Assembly (NCBI GenBank): GCA_950097015.1
Contig: CATNEN010000008.1
Span: 4,486,001 to 4,550,000 of the forward strand
Length of the DNA: 64,000 nucleotides
Reading direction: 5' to 3'
Source: Macrostomum hystrix
Taxonomy: Eukaryota > Platyhelminthes > Macrostomidae
The notes below the pieces were generated by a model. That model had not been told where the DNA came from. It did no database searches and saw only the letters and a program-made list of their open reading frames with translations. Made by a program: the position numbers and the translations under genes. Within the stretch, counting starts at the first letter, position 1; each line of letters opens with the position of its first letter. This document shows, in pieces, positions 34,839 to 45,784 of this stretch.

Positions 34839-36290
34839 TTGACCTTACAGGTACAGGTACGCAGCTTGCTGCTGGTTTTCACCATACCTGGCTGGTCTCA
34901 TCATCTATGGCCTCTACTAATGCCAACTGTGAAACTGGTACTGAAGCTCCCTCCCCATGAACCCGGCCTCCTTCGGGAACCGCCACCGCGGTGGAGCACC
35001 TCGCGCCGAGCAGAAAGACGTCTGGACCCTCGGCAACAGACGCCTCTTCTTCTCGACACCGCAAGCAGGGCGCGCTGAGGATACGCCAACTGACAATGCG
35101 GCCGCTACCTAGGAAACGTCTGCACCTTCCACCAAGGCCAAGCTCCCAGCGCTCTAACCCGCCATTTATCATCTGCAGCCAAGAGCGCGATCTGACGGTC
35201 GAGCAAGTCGAGAGTGTGTGGTGCACTGTCGATGCCGGCCTCGTCGACGCATGACCAAAGAAGGCCACCTGGTTAATGTGGTCAAGTCGCACAAAGATGT
35301 GGGAGGGCTGCATCCTACTCAGGTGTCAGTCTGGTGCAACACTCGCTACACCTGGACTCTCACGATGTCTGAGTGAGTGCCAAGTGCTACCTGATGCCTC
35401 ACTCTCCGACCAAATTATGTTCATTTCCGCAGCACAGCTAAAATATCCTTGGAAGCGAAAAGCTAGGATCACTGATTGGGGGGGGATTTTAAAAGCTTCC
35501 TGGAAGAAACCCACGCTGTCACTATAGTCTTTACTCAAGTGCTCCAGTCTTTACAAGGCCACCACGTGCCTTGGGACAGAAGAACTCGCATCCGCTATCA
35601 CGGAATCGATTTCCACCGCCTTTGAGGCCGCCTGCCCCTTAACGCGCACAGAGGCAAATCACGAGCCCCGTGGTGGAACCTACAGCTTGGCGATCACCGT
35701 CGCAGGCGAAGAGGCTTTAAAACTACCGAAACTAAAAAAGCTGACCAAACTGCCCATCTCGAGACAATTCATGAGTTTAAAGGCAATGTGGGAATGCTAA
35801 ATCCAAAAAAATTGGCTCATTCGGAAAATCGGATCATTCTACTGGACGTCATGTACTGACGTCCAGCATCATCATGGAAGATAGAATAAAGAGCGCCGCG
35901 CTGACTTTCAAACATTTTAAGTCCCCAGGACCCGACGGCATTGTACCTGCCTCCCTCAGGGTGGCGGTTAAATGTCCTGGTTTCCTTAGGAATCTCTGTA
36001 AGATTCCTCTGCAAGGAATCTCACCAGCAGGAATGTCGAGTGGCTACTGCACCCGCTCACGCTGAACGGCAAGGATATTTCATTCCGCAAGCAAACAAAA
36101 AGTGTCTAGGAAGTCACCACAGGCAATTATCTGCAGGACAGCGCATGTTCAATCCAAAACTGAAAGGCCTTCGCAATCCTAGTGCAGCTGGCAGAACGTT
36201 AGGTATAACCTCACCCCAAAACGGCAATATTAGTAACACCATCCAGGTCGATCCTATTTCGCAGTACCGATCTTGATCAGTGCCTTGCAA
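34839..36290 (+). mobile_element. Decayed non-LTR retrotransposon (Jockey/R1-type ORF2)
   Basis: The supported core runs from about 35380 to 36200 in shifting frames. Motifs appear in the family order. First comes VLPDASLSDQIMF, the end of the endonuclease domain. FEAACPLTRTE and PWWNLQLGDHRRRRRGF follow, typical of the linker. Then come FKHFKSPGPDGIVPASL, the start of the reverse transcriptase, and GYFIPQANKK, which corresponds to the vrViFIPKagK motif. Frameshifts, stops and a missing catalytic YADD region show a dead 5'- and 3'-truncated copy. Sequence from 34839 to 35380 may be further endonuclease or ORF1 but shows no clear motif. Confidence 0.7.
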
Positions 36291-36896
36291 GCTAAGACCT
36301 GCCCGAGCCTCTAATTGCGAGTGCAGGGGCGAGCATGCCGAATCTTCCTGAATACCTGCGTCCTTTGATGGCTTCAACGATTTTCTCGACCTAATGCCCT
36401 ACGGGCATCATATGGATGCATATTCGGAAACTGCCCTCCGCCTTCTGGATGTTGCATGGACTCCGTTAAGTTTCAGGTTTCACAGCGAAAGCTTCTTCCG
36501 CACACAGACCTCTACCACTTTGGATATGGCAACAGTGTCATTTTGACGGTTAGCCGCGTACGCCCAACTACAAGTCCTGAGGTCCATGAGGTCCAATTAC
36601 GTAGCGGTCTTGTGCTTCATGTAAACAAAATACAAAGTTTCTATGCAGAAAAAATGAATAACACATATTACCTGAGAACCAACTTGTCTTTAAAAGACTT
36701 TTCTTTTAAAATATTTCTTGAAAAGAATACACCCGCATTATATTTGCATTGGAGTTTTCAAAGACCTGTCAACAGTCGAATAAAATTCCATTACAATTCG
36801 ACGAGTTAAAGGGAGCTGTGTAACGGAAGTCTTAGCAAATTGACTCTTCGTTTATCCTTTTTCCTTGAGCTTAATCAAAAGACTAATATATTCATC
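36291..36896. other. 5' flank of flotillin
   Basis: An open stretch at 36456-36809 has no recognisable family and ordinary AT-rich composition, so I do not call it a gene. The flotillin promoter should be here. Confidence 0.35.
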
Positions 36897-39800
36897 ATGC
36901 CGTGGGGTTTCCAAACGTGTGGTCCTAATGAGGCCCTTGTTATTTCAGGCAAGTACTAGCTATTTTTAAATGATTTACTGTTTAGCTACTGTCCTGAATG
37001 AAGTAGGCCCCTAGTTTTTTATTACCAATTTTTTTGATTTCGGCAAAAGTTTATTTAGATTAGGCCTCATTATCTAGCTATACTTGACTGTATAATACAT
37101 GTTCGTGCTGACAGTGGTTGTTTAGCTTGCTAGCTAGTCATTTTTTATTAATTTTAGTAGGGCCTAAACTATGTTGGCCTATCTAGTATTTACTATTCAG
37201 TGAGGGCCACTGCTTTCGCTGCGGTTCGATTGTCATCAATTACATTAGTATGTCAAAAGTAGGCATCATTAGCAATTTTTTCTGTTTCTTGTGCTTTGAT
37301 AATATAGCTCAAATAGTGTTGAGTGATTTGTAACTTTTTTCTCTTGTCAACAAGTTTACATACTATTAGCATTTTACATGTATATATTCTACCCACCTAC
37401 ATTGAGTATTAGGTATGCCAAGAATTCAGTGTGAGTTGTGACCAACCATGTACACCGAATTTGGCAGGCTGAATTTTGGGCATATAAAACAGATCCAAAC
37501 TATGGGCTAGAGTTGGCTAGAGTTTTAAGTAACATTTTAAGTAAATTTCTATAAGTAAGTAAAGAAATTTGGGACAGTTAGCTATTTAATGTGACATACT
37601 TATTATATAGCTTTACTCATTATCACATAGAAAAAATGATTTAATGGCTTAGGCTAGGAACTAATGAACACAATATATATTCATGATTATCTAAGACATT
37701 AATTATTGCTATATTTCTGTATTGCTTTTTGCTTTTGTGAATATTTCTGCTATACATGCATAGACCTCTATTTATTTTAATAATAAAAAAGAAAAATACA
37801 CTTAACCATAAGAATGTTTTGTATGTTAAATTTTCTACTAATCATTATATTATTTACATTGTTAGCACTTGTTTACATAGACTATAGTCACAATATTATT
37901 AGAAATTTCTTTTTTAGTATCTTATTGCTATGTTAAATTCAACTATATGTTGTGTGTTACATATGTTATAGTTATATGTGATTGATAACATGTGATTTTG
38001 TATTGTTATTAAGAAAATGATAATGGTAGTTATTTTTTAGTGTCTAACTATTCAGATCTGGTGATGTCATTTTTTGGGCTACATTTAATGAATGTTTATT
38101 ACAATTTAGTCAATTGACAATTATATACATTTATATTTCAATGTCTTTTTTTGCCTATCAAAAAACAGGCTGTTGCCATGGCAAGCCCATGTACATACCT
38201 GGCGGCAGGAAATTTGTTCTGCCTGGTATTCAACAGGTGCAACGCATCTCCCTGAACACCATGACCATCACAATTGAATCGCCAAGAATCTACACTCAGC
38301 TTGGCGTGCCAGTGACAGTCACCGGCGTGGCTCAGCTGCGCATCAAGGGCCAGAATCAGGACATGCTGGCGGCCGCCTGCGAACAGTTTCTAGGAAAAAC
38401 TGAGCACGAAATCACCGAGATTGCTCGAGAGACACTGGAAGGTCATCAGCGCGCCATTATGGGCAACATGACTGTGGAGGAAATCTACAAGGATAGAAAG
38501 AAGTTTAGCAAGGCCGTGTTTGAGGTGCGGTTTCTGCTGCTGTGTTTCTTTGTGTGTTTTTAGATTGATTAGATTCTGGTAGAAATTGATGGCGTGAAAT
38601 TTACACTGTTCTCACTGCAGGCATGTGCCTGCTTACACAGTCTCTGTGCTTGTGTGTGCTCAGGAGTCAGCGAAATAGGCAGAAATTCCTCCTCGCTACG
38701 GGAATTGTATCATATTGGTCAGGGGTTCGAATCCTGACTCACACTTAAATCTGCTTAGCTTCATCCCACCTCTTCCCGGTCCATGGACTGAACAGAGGTA
38801 CGCAACCTTCAGATGCGTTGCGCAATCGCTGCGGCTTTGCTAACGGCTGCAACATCTGGGCCAATCGGGGCAGGTGTAATCAATTATTGGCATATTCTGG
38901 TAGATTTTGTTTTAACTACTAACAAAATTGTGTGAAACTTTATAGGTAGCCTCATCCGACCTCGTCAACATGGGCATCAGCGTGGTGTCCTACACCCTGA
39001 AGGACATCAAAGACGACGAGGGCTACCTGAAGGCCCTGGGTCTGTCCCGAACCGCCCAGGTGAAGCGGGACGCTCGCATCGGCGAGGCCGAGGCCCAGAA
39101 GGAGTCGGGCATCAAGGAGGCCATGGCCGAGCAGGAGCGAATGGCCGCCAAGTACAAGAACGACATTGAGATCGCCAAGGCTCAGCGAGACTATGAGCTG
39201 AAGAAGGCCGCCTTCGATCAGGAGGTTCAGGCCAAGAAGGCCGAGTCAGACCTGGCCTACGAGCTGCAGGCCGCCAAGACCAGGCAGCAGATCAAGGAGG
39301 AGGAAATGCAGATCAAAGTTGTTGAGCGCACCCAGCAGATCAATGTGCAGGTCAGGCTTGGGTCTGCTGTGGTCTTCCCGTATCCTGCTTGTAGATAACT
39401 CAATTGGATTCTGTAGATTAGATTCTACCGAAGTCTGTAGATTAGAATCCAGTGGAGTCTGTAGATTAGAATCCTATGTAATCTGTAGATTAGAATCCAG
39501 TGAAGTCTGTAGATCAGAATCCAGTGGAGTCTGTAGATTAGAATCCAGTGGGATCTGTAGATAAGAATCCAGTGGAGTCTGTAGATTAGAATCCAGTGGA
39601 GTCCGTAGATTAGAATCCAGTGGAGTCTGTAGATTAGAATCCAGTGGGGTCTGTAGATTAGAATCAAGTGGAGTCTGTAGATTAGAATCCAGTGGAGTCT
39701 GTAGATTATAATCCAGTGGAGTCTGTAGATTAGAATCCAGTGGGGTCTGTAGATTAGAATTCAATGGAGTCTGTAGATTAGAATCCAGTGGGGTCTGTAG

Positions 39801-41079
39801 ATTAGATTCCAATGGAGTTTGTAGATAAGAATCCAATGAATCTGTAGATTAGAATCAACTGGAGTCTGTAGATTAGAATCCAGTGGGGTCTGTAGATTAT
39901 ATTCTAATGAAGTCTGTAGATTAGAATACAGTGGGGTCTGTAGATTATATTCTAATGAAGTCTGTAGATAAGAATCCAATGAATCTGTAGATTAGAACTC
40001 AGTGGATTCTGCAGATTATTATTCAGTGGATTGTGTAGATTAGAATTAAGTGGAGACTCTAGATTAGAATCCATAAGGGTTTGTAGATTAGAATCCAGTG
40101 GAGTCTGTAGATTAGAATCTAATGGAGTCTCTAGATTATAATCTAGTGGAGTCTGTAGATTAGAATCCAGTGGGGTCGGTAGATTAGAATACAGTAGGGT
40201 CTGTAGATTAGAATCAAATGAGGTCTGTAGATAGAATCCTATGGAGTCTGTAGATAAGAATCTTATAGAGTCTGCAAACAAGAATCCTATGGAATCTGTA
40301 GATTAGAATCCAGTGGGGTCTGTAGATTAGAATCCAGTGGAGTCCGTAGATTAGAATCCAGTGGAGTCTGTAGATTAGAATTCATTAGAGTCTGTAGATT
40401 CGAATCCAGGTAGCCGGGTAGTATTATGATAATTCTACTGAGGGATAACTAAGATAATTATTCTCTAAAGACAGCAATATAACTGTGTAAACAGAGTGCT
40501 TAGTAAGATCCCAAAAATGGCTAATTTCAGCTCGCCTATCATAACGCAAGCTCTCCCCACCCCCACAATTTCCAGGAGCTGGAGATCGTTCGCAAGGAGC
40601 GCCACCTGGACGCCAGCGTTCGCAAGCCAGCCGAGGCTGAGCGCTACCGCCTAGAGAAGCTGGCCGAAGCCGAGAACCAGAAGATTATACTGGAGGCCCA
40701 GGCCGAAGCCGAATCCATCCAGCTCAAGGGCGAGGCCGAGGCCTATGCCATCGAGGCCAGGGCCAAGGCTACGGCCGAGCAGATGGCCAAGAAGGCCGAC
40801 GCCTGGAAGGAATACGGCGAGGCGGCCAAGCTGGATCTGGTGCTGAAGACCCTGCCGAAACTGGCCGCCGAGGTGGCCCAACCGCTGGCCGGGGTGAAGA
40901 AGATAACAATGGTTAGCAACGGCGGCAAAGGCTCCGAACTGGGCGCCTCCAAGATCACCGGCGAAGTGATGGACATCATGGAGCGCCTGCCGCGCATTGT
41001 CAACAGCATGGCCGGTGTGGACATCGCCAAGACGATGGGCGGCGACGGCAGCGGAGGTGGCGGCAAGAGGCGCAACTAA
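36897..41079 (+). CDS. FLOT1: Flotillin-1, membrane microdomain scaffold
   Basis: Exons 36897-36948, 38169-38524, 38946-39350 and 40576-41079 join in phase into 439 codons (438 residues; vertebrate flotillin-1 has about 427). Exon 1 encodes [17 protein letters not shown], the flotillin start. Its donor is GC (AG|GCAAGT), so intron 1 is a GC-AG intron. Exon 2 gives most of the SPFH/PHB domain ([51 protein letters not shown]), exon 3 [13 protein letters not shown] and the Ala/Glu-rich coiled coil, and exon 4 [19 protein letters not shown] and the C-terminus. The closer match to flotillin-1 than flotillin-2 rests on VSYTLKDI and [11 protein letters not shown]. The protein oligomerises on the inner face of the plasma membrane and endosomes. 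Intron 3 holds a large 24-bp array and intron 2 SINE fragments. Confidence 0.97.
38625..38885 (+). mobile_element. SINE fragments (family A tail, then family B) in flotillin intron 2
   Basis: 38625-38700 matches the 3' part of family A (gtgtgctcaggagtcagcga). From about 38725 follows a family B copy with a tRNA-type B box (aggggttcgaatcctgactc), cggtccatggactgaacag, the cagatg segment and tgggccaatcggggcaggt, as at 9404-9690. Confidence 0.65.
39395..40420. repeat. 24-bp minisatellite, flotillin intron 3
   Basis: About 43 copies of a unit starting gtagattagaatccagtgga and ending gtct. It starts about 45 bases after the exon 3 donor at 39351. The same family reappears in another gene at 44165-45215. 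Confidence 0.95.
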
Positions 41080-42360
41080 ATACGGTGGATAAGGAATGAT
41101 TGATGGTTTTTGCTGTTCTGTTTTTGTTTTCGTTTAACTGACAGATGCACTATCTACAAATCTTCTATTTCTTAATTTATATTCGTTATCTGTCTACGCG
41201 ATCTTCACTGTCTCTTATGATAATTAACCATATGACTGTCGCTCATAAACTACCAAAAAACGCTGAAACGGAGTAACAATCAAATTGTTTTCTTTAATTT
41301 TATCTGAAATTCAATACTTTTAAAAAGTGATCGCAATTGTAAGAAACGGTTTTTGTTGTTGTTTTGTTTCTTCTTCAATAGCTACCCGTTTTCGCAATAC
41401 AAAAAACAATGCTTCTTGTTTTTTCTTTAAATTGAGGATTTTTATCCCGTAGGCAATCCCGCCTGTATCTCAGGAATTGGACTTGTCATCTCCAATTCTT
41501 TTTTGATTCTCTTCTTTTTTATCGCGTCTATGTGCAATAGTTGCTACTACATAGTTTACAGTAATATAGATGTTGTTGGCTAGCATTAACTTCGCGCAGT
41601 AATTATTCAAGCTTAAAAACTGTCGATTAATATATTTATTGACCAGGCTTTTTATTTTAAATTGTCCTCACAAAAAGTTTAGCTTTTATTAAACACTATT
41701 TATTTATTTCTTCTTCTGTAAATTTACAATTGAGTTTTAGAATCACTTCTCTTGCAGCCAGGTTTCTCAATTGTTTTATTTCTTTACATTTTTGTTGGGT
41801 TTGTTTGTTTTCACAATTCTAGAGCATACTTTAGATCCGGTTTAATTGAGGGGATAATCAATTACCATATTAAAATTGTTAACACCTTAATTTATTTTTT
41901 TAGTATATAGGACTAGCGAATTCAAACCCCCTTAGATCCCCAAATCAATTTGAATTTCATAAGCGCTACTTTCAGTAGTGCAGTATTAGTCCTTAAAATA
42001 TAATAAACCTGTTTGCGATTTAAACTGATCTCGCGATGCTTAAATTGTTCTTTATGCTCTCATATATATATATATATATATATATCAAATCTAAATGCAT
42101 ATTTTTGTCTATATACAAACCCTATACACATGCGCAGCAAACAAAAACAGTTTTTGTAAGTCCAGATTTGAGCAGATAAACGCAAAAAAAGATAAAAAGA
42201 TAGCTGGGATGGCCAGTCGCTCACCTAACCCACTGTTCGGTGACGTTTTGTGCATGTCGCTTCAATCTTCTATTCGACCCGTTAATCCGCTTCTAAGTGA
42301 TAGAAACAAATTTTATATTAGATCATGCCTTTCGTGTGTTCTGTTATTTGCTGTTTTCTG
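41080..42360. other. Flotillin 3' region
   Basis: AT-rich. A possible poly(A) signal AATAAA lies at 42002-42007, and an (AT)n run at 42064-42084. No other gene is seen. Confidence 0.4.
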
Positions 42361-42680
42361 GGGGGGCCAGTGGCCGAGCGGTCTAATGCATTTGCCTCTC
42401 ACACCAAGGTCTCTGAGCACGATTTCACGGTGAGGCCACATTTATTTGGTGCGCAGCCGCGGAGAGAAGACTTGGGGGGTTGTCGGGCAATTGACGCCCT
42501 TGAGGGCCAACCTTCAAGACACAGTGAGAGTGTACACTGCCTGACAATGAGAAAGTCAGGGCAGATGTACACACCTGTGTGAGTGTATGCCTGCTTAAGT
42601 ATCTGAGTGCGTGTGTGCTCAGGAGTCAGCGGAATGGGTAGAATTGCCTCCCTCCTGCACATATTATTATTATTATTATA
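42361..42680 (+). mobile_element. SINE family A, nearly full length
   Basis: A box ccagtggccgagcggtctaa, B-box region gagcacgatttc, body with gcctgacaatgagaaagtca and cagatgtacacacctgtgtg, and an (ATT)n tail. The head looks like a Leu-type tRNA. Confidence 0.85.
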
Positions 42681-42714
42681 AAATTTCCTGTGGTCTCTAG
42701 ATTCTGTCACCGCT

Positions 42715-43785
42715 GCGTATAGATCTCCCAGCATTCAGTCTCTAGATCATCTCAGTTAGTATCCAGTCTCTAGATCATCTCAGTTAGCATCCAGTCTCTA
42801 GATAATCTCAGTTAGCATCCAGTCTCTAGATCATCTCAGTTAGCATCCAGTCTCTAGATGATCTCAGTTAGCATCCAGTCTCTAGATCATCTCTGTTAGC
42901 ATCCAGTCTCTAGATCATCTCAGTTAGCATCCAATCTCTAGATCATCTCAGTTAGCATCCAGTCTCTAGATCATCTCAGTTAGCATCCAGTCTCTAGATC
43001 ATCTCAGTTAGCATCCAGTCTCTAGATCATCTCAGTTAGCATCCAATCTCTAGATCATCTCAGTTAGCATCCAATCTCTAGATCATCTCAGTTAGCATCC
43101 AGTCTCTAGATGATCTCAGTTAGCATCCAGTCTCTAGATCATCTCAGTTAGCATCCAGTCTCTAGATCATCTCAGTTAGCATCCAATCTCTAGATCATCT
43201 CAGTTAGCATCCAATCTCTAGATCATCTCAGTTAGCATCCAGTCTCTAGATCATCTCAGTTAGCATCCAGTCTCTAGATGATCTCAGTTAGCATCCAGTC
43301 TCTAGATCATCTCTGTTAGCATCCAGTCTCTAGATCATCTCAGTTAGCATCCAATCTCTAGATCATCTCAGTTAGCATCCAGTCTCTAGATCATCTCAGT
43401 TAGCATCCAGTCTCTAGATCATCTCAGTTAGCATCCAGTCTCTAGATCATCTCAGTTAGCATCCAATCTCTAGATCATCTCAGTTAGCATCCAATCTCTA
43501 GATCATCTCAGTTAGCATCCAGTCTCTAGATCATCTCAGTTAGCATCCAGTCTCTAGATCATCTCAGTTAGCATCCAGTCTCTAGATCATCTCAGTTAGC
43601 ATCCAGTCTCTAGATCATCTCAGTAAGCATCCAGTCTCTAGATCATCTCAGTTAGCATCCAGTCTCTAGATCATCTCAGTTAGCATCCAGTCTCTAGATC
43701 ATCTCAGTTAGCATCCAGTCTCTAGATCATCTCAGTAAGCATCCAGTCTCTAGATCATCTCAGTTAGCATCCAATCTCCAGACAC
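42715..43785. repeat. 28-bp minisatellite before the FGF-like exon
   Basis: About 38 copies of a unit starting ctagatcatctcagttagca and ending tccagtct. A block of about 13 units with the same minor variants (ccaatct, gatgatc, ctctgtt) occurs at least twice, so higher-order duplication took place. It ends about 20 bases before a splice acceptor at 43807. Confidence 0.95.
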
Positions 43786-43807
43786 CAGTACTTTTTCCAT
43801 ATTTCAG

Positions 43808-45421
43808 CAGCTACATCGACTCCAGTTGCAGTATAATTATGCTCAGTATTCATCTGAAGAATTGTCAGCAACAAGGGACAAAAGCCGTTTCATCAGGACC
43901 AAACAATGGAGCTTGTGTTGTCGGGCGAAGAACAGTAATTCAAAAGTGAGTGAAGACCTCTTCACAGTCGGCATTGTGCTATATCAGAGGATCTAAGCAG
44001 TACAAGTATAGAATTTCTTTTGTTTGCCATGGATAGGAAGAGATAGAAATATAGCAATAAAGAATATTAACAATAAACACTAAACAGAAAATACGAGTAT
44101 AAACAAGAAAGTGAAATGCCTTAGTGAAAAAATGTGCCAACTGCCGAAATCTGGCCTGGAATCCACTGAATAGAGGAGTCTGTAGATTAGATTTTACCGG
44201 AGCCTGTAGATTAGATTTTACCGGAGCCTGTAGATTAGAATCCTATGGAGTCTGTAGATCAGATTTTACCGGAGCCTGTAGATTAGATTTTACCGGAGCC
44301 TGTAGATTCGATTTTACTGGAGCCTGTAGATTATATTTTACTGGAGCCTGTAGATTAGATTTTACTGGAGCCTGTAGATTAGATTTTACTGGAGCCTGTA
44401 GATTAGATTTTATTGGAGCCAGTAGATTAGAATCCTATGGAGTCTGTTGATAAAATCCAATGGAGTCTGTAGATTAGAATCCAGTGGGGTCTGTAGATTA
44501 GAATCCTATGGAATCTGTAGATTAGAATCCTATGGAATCTGTAGATTAGAATCCAATGGAGTCTGTAGATTATAATCCAATGGAGTCTGTAGATTAGAAT
44601 CCAATGGAGTCTGTAGATTAGAATCCAGTGGGGTCTGTAGATTAGAATCCAATGGAGTCTGTAGATTATAATCCAATGGAGTCTGCAGATAAAAATCCTA
44701 TGGAGTCTGTAGATTAGAATCCTATGGAGTCTGTAGATCAGATTTTACCGGAGCCTGTAGATTAGATTTTACCGGAGCCTGTAGATTCGATTTTACTGGA
44801 GCCTGTAGATTATATTTTACTGGAGCCTGTAGATTCGATTTTATTGGAGCCTGTAGATTAGACTTTACTGGAGCCTGTAGATTATATTTTACCGGAGCCT
44901 GTAGATTAGATTTTACCGGAGCCTATAGATTAGAATCCTATGGAGACAGTAGATTAGAATCCTATGAAGTCTGTAGATTAGAATCCTATAGAGTCTGTTG
45001 ATAAAATCCTATGGAGTCTGTTGATAAAATCCAATGGAGTCTGTAGATAAGAATCCTATGGTGTCTGTAGATAAGAATCCTATGGAGTCTGTAGATCAGA
45101 TTTTACTGGAGTCTGTAGATCAGATTTTACCGGAGTCCGTTGATTAGATTTTATTGGAGTCTGTAGATCAAATTTTACTGGAGCCTGTAGATTAGAATCG
45201 TATTGAGTCTGTGTTCTATAACCTAGGAGTTAGGTCCAGTTAGAGTGCTCTACTCTTATCTGCAGGATAATCCTAAGATGCACCCAGTGCACTCGGTGCA
45301 AGTTGTATCATTTGGCACAGAGCTCAATAAATTCAGAATTAGTCTGAGCAGCCAGCTGTGCATGAATGGGAAGTTTTGCGCTGGAATCTGGCTCCGAGAC
45401 AGATTCTCGTCTGCGCTTTGA
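43808..45421 (+). CDS. FGF8-type growth factor-like exons (partial, frame doubtful)
   Basis: Two exons are supported. 43808-43945 (46 codons) lies between a ttttccatatttcag acceptor and a GTGAGT donor, and 45266-45421 follows a cttatctgcag acceptor. Both are phase 0. The first reads YNYAQYSSEELSATRDKSRF and IRTKQWSLCCRA, resembling the FGF8/17/18 stretch around xFTQHVREQ...SRRLIRTYQLYSR. The second reads VVSFGTELNKFRISLSSQLC followed by MNGK, resembling TFGSRVRVRG...LYICMNKKGK. In the present frame it stops at 45419-45421, well short of the FGF C-terminus. One base over, another frame reads FDTFSCKMYYFTHNNAHG to 45476, which may continue the trefoil. That suggests an indel (real or assembly error) or a missed intron. 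The signal-peptide exon was not found. FGFs are secreted ligands of receptor tyrosine kinases. Similarity is by eye only. Confidence 0.45.
44165..45215. repeat. 24-bp minisatellite inside the FGF-like gene
   Basis: About 43 copies of two subtypes: gtagattagattttaccgga (plus gcct) and gtagattagaatccaatgga (plus gtct). They are arranged in alternating blocks. The second subtype is the flotillin intron 3 unit. Confidence 0.95.
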
Positions 45422-45784
45422 TACGTTCTCCTGTAAGATGTATTATTTTACACACAACAATGCGCACGGCGCTTAGAATACTAAAAAAATCCCTACTTGT
45501 CCGGAGCCCTGCGACCGCCCACCAACGCGGCCTGACTTCTCTGCCCCACAGCCAATCCGACCCTCAACTGTTCCCCACGCATTCTTTGATCCCCATTTTT
45601 GCATCCTCTCTCCCCACCACTCTGTCTCCAGTGCAGATGAATATTTCAGTGCCCGGGAGGACACAGTGGGGAGGATAAATCCCGGGATTATCGTAGACTA
45701 GAAACACTTTCCGCTGCAGTTGTTGATTCTCTGCTCAGGTGTGCTCAGCACTCGAAGCTCGGCCTCTCAATATTCTATGATTGA
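45422..45784. other. Short unique stretch after the FGF-like exon
   Basis: It contains the alternative-frame continuation described for the FGF-like gene (to 45476). Otherwise nothing is recognised. Confidence 0.3.

Noticed and set aside
36456..36809. 117-codon open frame upstream of flotillin
   Set aside because: AT-rich codon use unlike the other genes here, with no splice sites, signal or family resemblance.
42715..43785. Regular direct repeats as a CRISPR array
   Set aside because: Head-to-tail units with no unique spacers, in an animal genome. This applies to all arrays here.
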